This document shows, one piece after another, positions 61,581-64,000 of a stretch of 64,000 nt of DNA. Both the position numbers and the translations under genes were made by a program. The notes under the pieces were generated by a model. That model searched no databases. It saw only the letters and a list, made by a program, of their open reading frames with translations, and was not told where the DNA came from. The stretch comes from Sinomonas atrocyanea (GTDB lineage: Bacteria > Actinomycetota > Actinomycetes > Actinomycetales > Micrococcaceae), in assembly GCF_030811715.1 (NCBI RefSeq), contig NZ_JAUSRH010000018.1, positions 1-64,000 on the forward strand, written 5' to 3'. Position 1 is the first letter of the stretch. Each line of letters begins with the position of its first letter.

Positions 61581-62339
61581 CTAGCCCCGGCCGACGAACG
61601 GCATGCCCGAGGCGGTGATGAGCAGGCTGCCGACGCTCGCCTCCGCCGGCAGGGACGCCATGAACGCCACGGCCTCGGCGGCCTCCTCGACGGCGAACGT
61701 GGGCTCGACCCGGCGCGAGCCGTCCGCCTGGAGGGCACCCTCGCCGACGCCCAGGGTCTCCATGATCTCAGTGCGCGTGTTGCCGATGTCGATCTGCCCG
61801 CACGTGATTCCCCAGGGGCGCCCGTCGAGCTCGATGCTCTTGGTCAGTCCCGTGATGGCGTGCTTGGTCGTCGTGTAGGCGACGGACCGCGGCCGCGGCG
61901 AGTGCGCCGAGATCGAGCCGTTGTTGATGATCCTGCCGCCCCTCGGCTCCTGCGCCTTCATGGCCCGGAACGCCGCGGCCGCGCACAGGAAGCTCCCCGT
62001 GAGGTTCACGGCGACCGTGGACTCCCATCCAGCGGGGTCGATCTCGCCGACGTCGCCCGACGGTCCGAACGTCCCGGCGTTGTTGAACAGCACGTCCACG
62101 CGCCCGAACGCGCCCACGGTATCCGCGAAGAGCCGCTCGACGTCGGCCGGCACGGTCACATCGCACGGCACCACGAGGGAGCCTGCGGCCTCCCCCGCCG
62201 TCTCCTCGAGCTGGGCGCCCCGCCGGCCCGCCAGGGCCACGCTCCAGCCGTCGGCGAGCAGCCGGCGGGCCACGGCCCGGCCGATCCCACTGCCGGCACC
62301 GGTCACCACGGCCACGCCGGGGTCCTGACGCTTGCTCAT
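61581..62339 (-). CDS. SDR family oxidoreductase
   Basis: A 252-aa short-chain dehydrogenase/reductase. It has the cofactor motif [17 protein letters not shown] (T-G-x3-G-I-G), then FNNAGTF, the catalytic Ser in [10 protein letters not shown] and the Tyr-x3-Lys in [11 protein letters not shown]. The loop [10 protein letters not shown] follows. The GR-R after strand 2 (ALAGRRGAQ) suggests NADP(H). The substrate is unknown. ATG 62339 has GGAGG 7 nt upstream. It diverges from aceE. Confidence 0.88.
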   Translation of the reverse strand: MSKRQDPGVAVVTGAGSGIGRAVARRLLADGWSVALAGRRGAQLEETAGEAAGSLVVPCDVTVPADVERLFADTVGAFGRVDVLFNNAGTFGPSGDVGEIDPAGWESTVAVNLTGSFLCAAAAFRAMKAQEPRGGRIINNGSISAHSPRPRSVAYTTTKHAITGLTKSIELDGRPWGITCGQIDIGNTRTEIMETLGVGEGALQADGSRRVEPTFAVEEAAEAVAFMASLPAEASVGSLLITASGMPFVGRG

Positions 62340-62420
62340 TGCTGCCTCCATTCCGTCACGGACTTGACGCGGATCACGTCCACGCGCCACGCTAGTTTCA
62401 CATTACAGTATTTCTCTTCC

Positions 62421-62437
62421 GCTATATGGAATATAGC
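62421..62437. promoter_or_regulatory. AT-rich palindrome upstream of aceE
   Basis: GCTATAT-GGA-ATATAGC, a perfect inverted repeat with 7-bp arms. A stretch of 17 bases with so much A/T is rare in this genome. It lies about 80 bp before aceE and 12 bp after a possible -10 (TACAGT, 62404-62409), a place for a repressor of the pyruvate dehydrogenase gene or of the divergent SDR gene. Confidence 0.6.
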
Positions 62438-62516
62438 CATCGGGCGGAGGAGCGGCGGGGGACGCCCCCGCCGACGCTCGACGCGCGGCACCAACGCGCG
62501 CAGAAGGAGGTTGGCC

Positions 62517-64000
62517 GTGCTCACGTCAGAGCCTACCCAGCAGTTCCTCGGCGGCGCCGGGGCCGCCGTGGACCGCGACCCGGAGGAGACCGCCGAGTGG
62601 ATCGAGTCCTTCGACTCGCTCGTGGCAGAGCGGGGCACCGAACGGGCCCAGTTCATGGTCAAGAACATCCTGCAGCGGGCGGGCGCGCAGAGCGTCGGCG
62701 TGCCCATGGTCCACACCACGGACTACATCAACTCGATTCCGGCCGACCAGGAGCCCGAGTACCCGGGCGACGAGGAGGTCGAGCGCCGCTACCGCGCGTA
62801 CATGCGCTGGAACGCCGCGATCATGGTCCACCGGGCCCAGCGCCCCGGCATCGGGGTCGGCGGCCACATCTCCACCTACGCCGGCGCGGCCACCCTGTAC
62901 GAGGTCGGCTTCAACCACTTCTTCCGCGGTAAGGACCACCCCGGCGGCGGCGACCAGGTCTTCTTCCAGGGCCACGCCTCCCCCGGCATGTACGCCCGGG
63001 CCTTCATGGAGGGCCGCCTCGCCGAGGAGGACCTCGACGGGTTCCGCCAGGAGAAGTCCAAGGAGGGCCATGCGCTCTCCTCCTACCCGCACCCGCGCAT
63101 GATGCCGGAGTTCTGGGAGTTCCCGACCGTGTCCATGGGCATCGGCCCCATGAACGCCATCTACCAGGCACAGTCGAACCGGTACCTCCACAACCGGGGC
63201 ATCAAGGACACCTCGGACCAGCACGTGTGGGCGTTCCTCGGCGACGGGGAGATGGACGAGCCCGAGTCCCGCGGCCTGCTCCAGCTCGCCGCGAACGAGA
63301 ACCTGGACAACCTCACGTTCGTGGTCAACTGCAACCTCCAGCGCCTCGACGGGCCCGTGCGCGGCAACGGCAAGGTCATGCAGGAGCTCGAGGCGTTCTT
63401 CCGCGGCGCCGGCTGGAACGTCATCAAGGTCATCTGGGGCCGCGAGTGGGACTCGCTGCTGTCGAAGGACACCGAGGGGAACCTCGTGAAGCTCATGAAC
63501 GAGACCCCGGACGGCGACTACCAGACCTTCAAGGCCGAGAACGGCGCCTTCGTCCGCGACCACTTCTTCGGCCGGACCCCCGAGACCAAGGAGCTCGTGG
63601 CCGACCTCACGGACGAGCAGATCTGGAACCTCAAGCGCGGCGGCCACGATTACCACAAGGTCTATGCGGCCTACAAGGCTGCCACCGAGTTCAAGGGCAA
63701 GCCCACGGTGATCCTGGCCAAGACGGTCAAGGGCTATGGCCTAGGCGCGCACTTCGAGGGCCGCAACGCGACCCACCAGATGAAGAAGATGACGCTGGGA
63801 GACCTCAAGGACTTCCGCGACCTGCTGCGCATCCCGATCTCGGACGAGCAGCTCGAGGCCAATCCGTACGAGCCGCCCTACTACCACCCCGGCCAGGACT
63901 CGCCGGAGATCCGCTACCTCCTCGCCCGGCGTGCCGAGCTCGGCGGCTCGGTGCCCGAGCGGCGCAAGGAGCACCGCGCCGTCGCCCTTCCCTCCGAGAA
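62517..64000 (+). CDS. aceE: pyruvate dehydrogenase E1 component (partial, 5' part)
   Basis: Thiamine-diphosphate-dependent homodimeric E1 of the pyruvate dehydrogenase complex; 494 codons are visible before the window ends (the full protein is about 900 aa). Motifs are [51 protein letters not shown], and the ThDP-binding [12 protein letters not shown] with [15 protein letters not shown] (G-D-G-x25-30-N-N type). The GTG start at 62517 has a strong AAGGAGG ribosome-binding site. An AT-rich palindrome and a TACAGT -10 lie upstream. In Actinobacteria E1 works with SucB/Lpd-type partners. Confidence 0.97.
   Translation, partial: MLTSEPTQQFLGGAGAAVDRDPEETAEWIESFDSLVAERGTERAQFMVKNILQRAGAQSVGVPMVHTTDYINSIPADQEPEYPGDEEVERRYRAYMRWNAAIMVHRAQRPGIGVGGHISTYAGAATLYEVGFNHFFRGKDHPGGGDQVFFQGHASPGMYARAFMEGRLAEEDLDGFRQEKSKEGHALSSYPHPRMMPEFWEFPTVSMGIGPMNAIYQAQSNRYLHNRGIKDTSDQHVWAFLGDGEMDEPESRGLLQLAANENLDNLTFVVNCNLQRLDGPVRGNGKVMQELEAFFRGAGWNVIKVIWGREWDSLLSKDTEGNLVKLMNETPDGDYQTFKAENGAFVRDHFFGRTPETKELVADLTDEQIWNLKRGGHDYHKVYAAYKAATEFKGKPTVILAKTVKGYGLGAHFEGRNATHQMKKMTLGDLKDFRDLLRIPISDEQLEANPYEPPYYHPGQDSPEIRYLLARRAELGGSVPERRKEHRAVALPSE

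Overview
The window is very GC-rich, densely coded chromosomal DNA from an actinobacterium, most probably a Micrococcales member of the Arthrobacter/Sinomonas type. The evidence is the strong GC bias with long antisense shadow frames, frequent GTG starts with 4-base GTGA/ATGA gene overlaps, the actinobacterial helicase/Tad-secretion neighbourhood, a MarP-type protease beside a Crp/GlxR-type regulator, an actinobacterial PolA-like exonuclease/polymerase and a homodimeric-type aceE. I see no prophage, insertion sequence, CRISPR array or rRNA. There is one tRNA (Pro, anticodon CGG).

Layout. 1-255: tail of an upstream region and the katE leader. 256-10.6 kb: large-subunit catalase, family 5 uracil-DNA glycosylase, an alpha/beta hydrolase, proC, then (minus strand) a Ppx/GppA phosphatase coupled to a sugar-phosphate isomerase-like protein, and SseB-like protein and topA. 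The 322-bp proC/isomerase gap holds two perfect hairpins and a perfect 19-bp tandem repeat. 10.7-15.6 kb: an ArsR-like regulator, a large methyltransferase, a lipoprotein, the tRNA hydroxylase trhO and a GNAT protein. 15.7-25.1 kb: DEAH-box helicase, the ssd-tadA-tadB-tadC-DUF4244-TadE-TadE-like cluster and a PolA-like protein. 25.1-30.5 kb: a Nudix hydrolase, nth, a repeat-rich membrane protein and acs.

30.6-40.2 kb is a galactoside-use island: a LacI regulator diverging from a GH36 alpha-galactosidase, a GH42 beta-galactosidase, a substrate-binding lipoprotein, two CUT1 permeases and a DeoR regulator. The promoters of the beta-galactosidase and of the transporter share one architecture: three phased 10-bp direct repeats, exactly 14 bp, then a Crp/GlxR-like palindrome. 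This suggests joint DeoR and cAMP-receptor control; a Crp/GlxR-type gene lies at 43.4 kb. No ATPase is encoded, so a shared MsiK-type ATPase elsewhere is expected.

40.3-53.1 kb: a double-cupredoxin secreted protein, aroQ, marP, crp, Nudix/RidA/DUF4177 genes, a class A penicillin-binding protein, a metallophosphoesterase, a heterodimeric ABC exporter with one degenerate ATPase site, and the tRNA. 53.2-64 kb: a P-type cation ATPase, then a 78-residue secreted protein with four near-identical AIGNWPDPM repeats diverging from an XRE-TPR regulator (candidate peptide-pheromone/receptor pair), purC-purD, an asparaginase, a sterol-carrier-like protein, an SDR and the start of aceE.

A recurring feature is a -10-like hexamer (xAxxxT) 6-7 nt before the start codon of about 17 genes, which suggests that many mRNAs here are leaderless.
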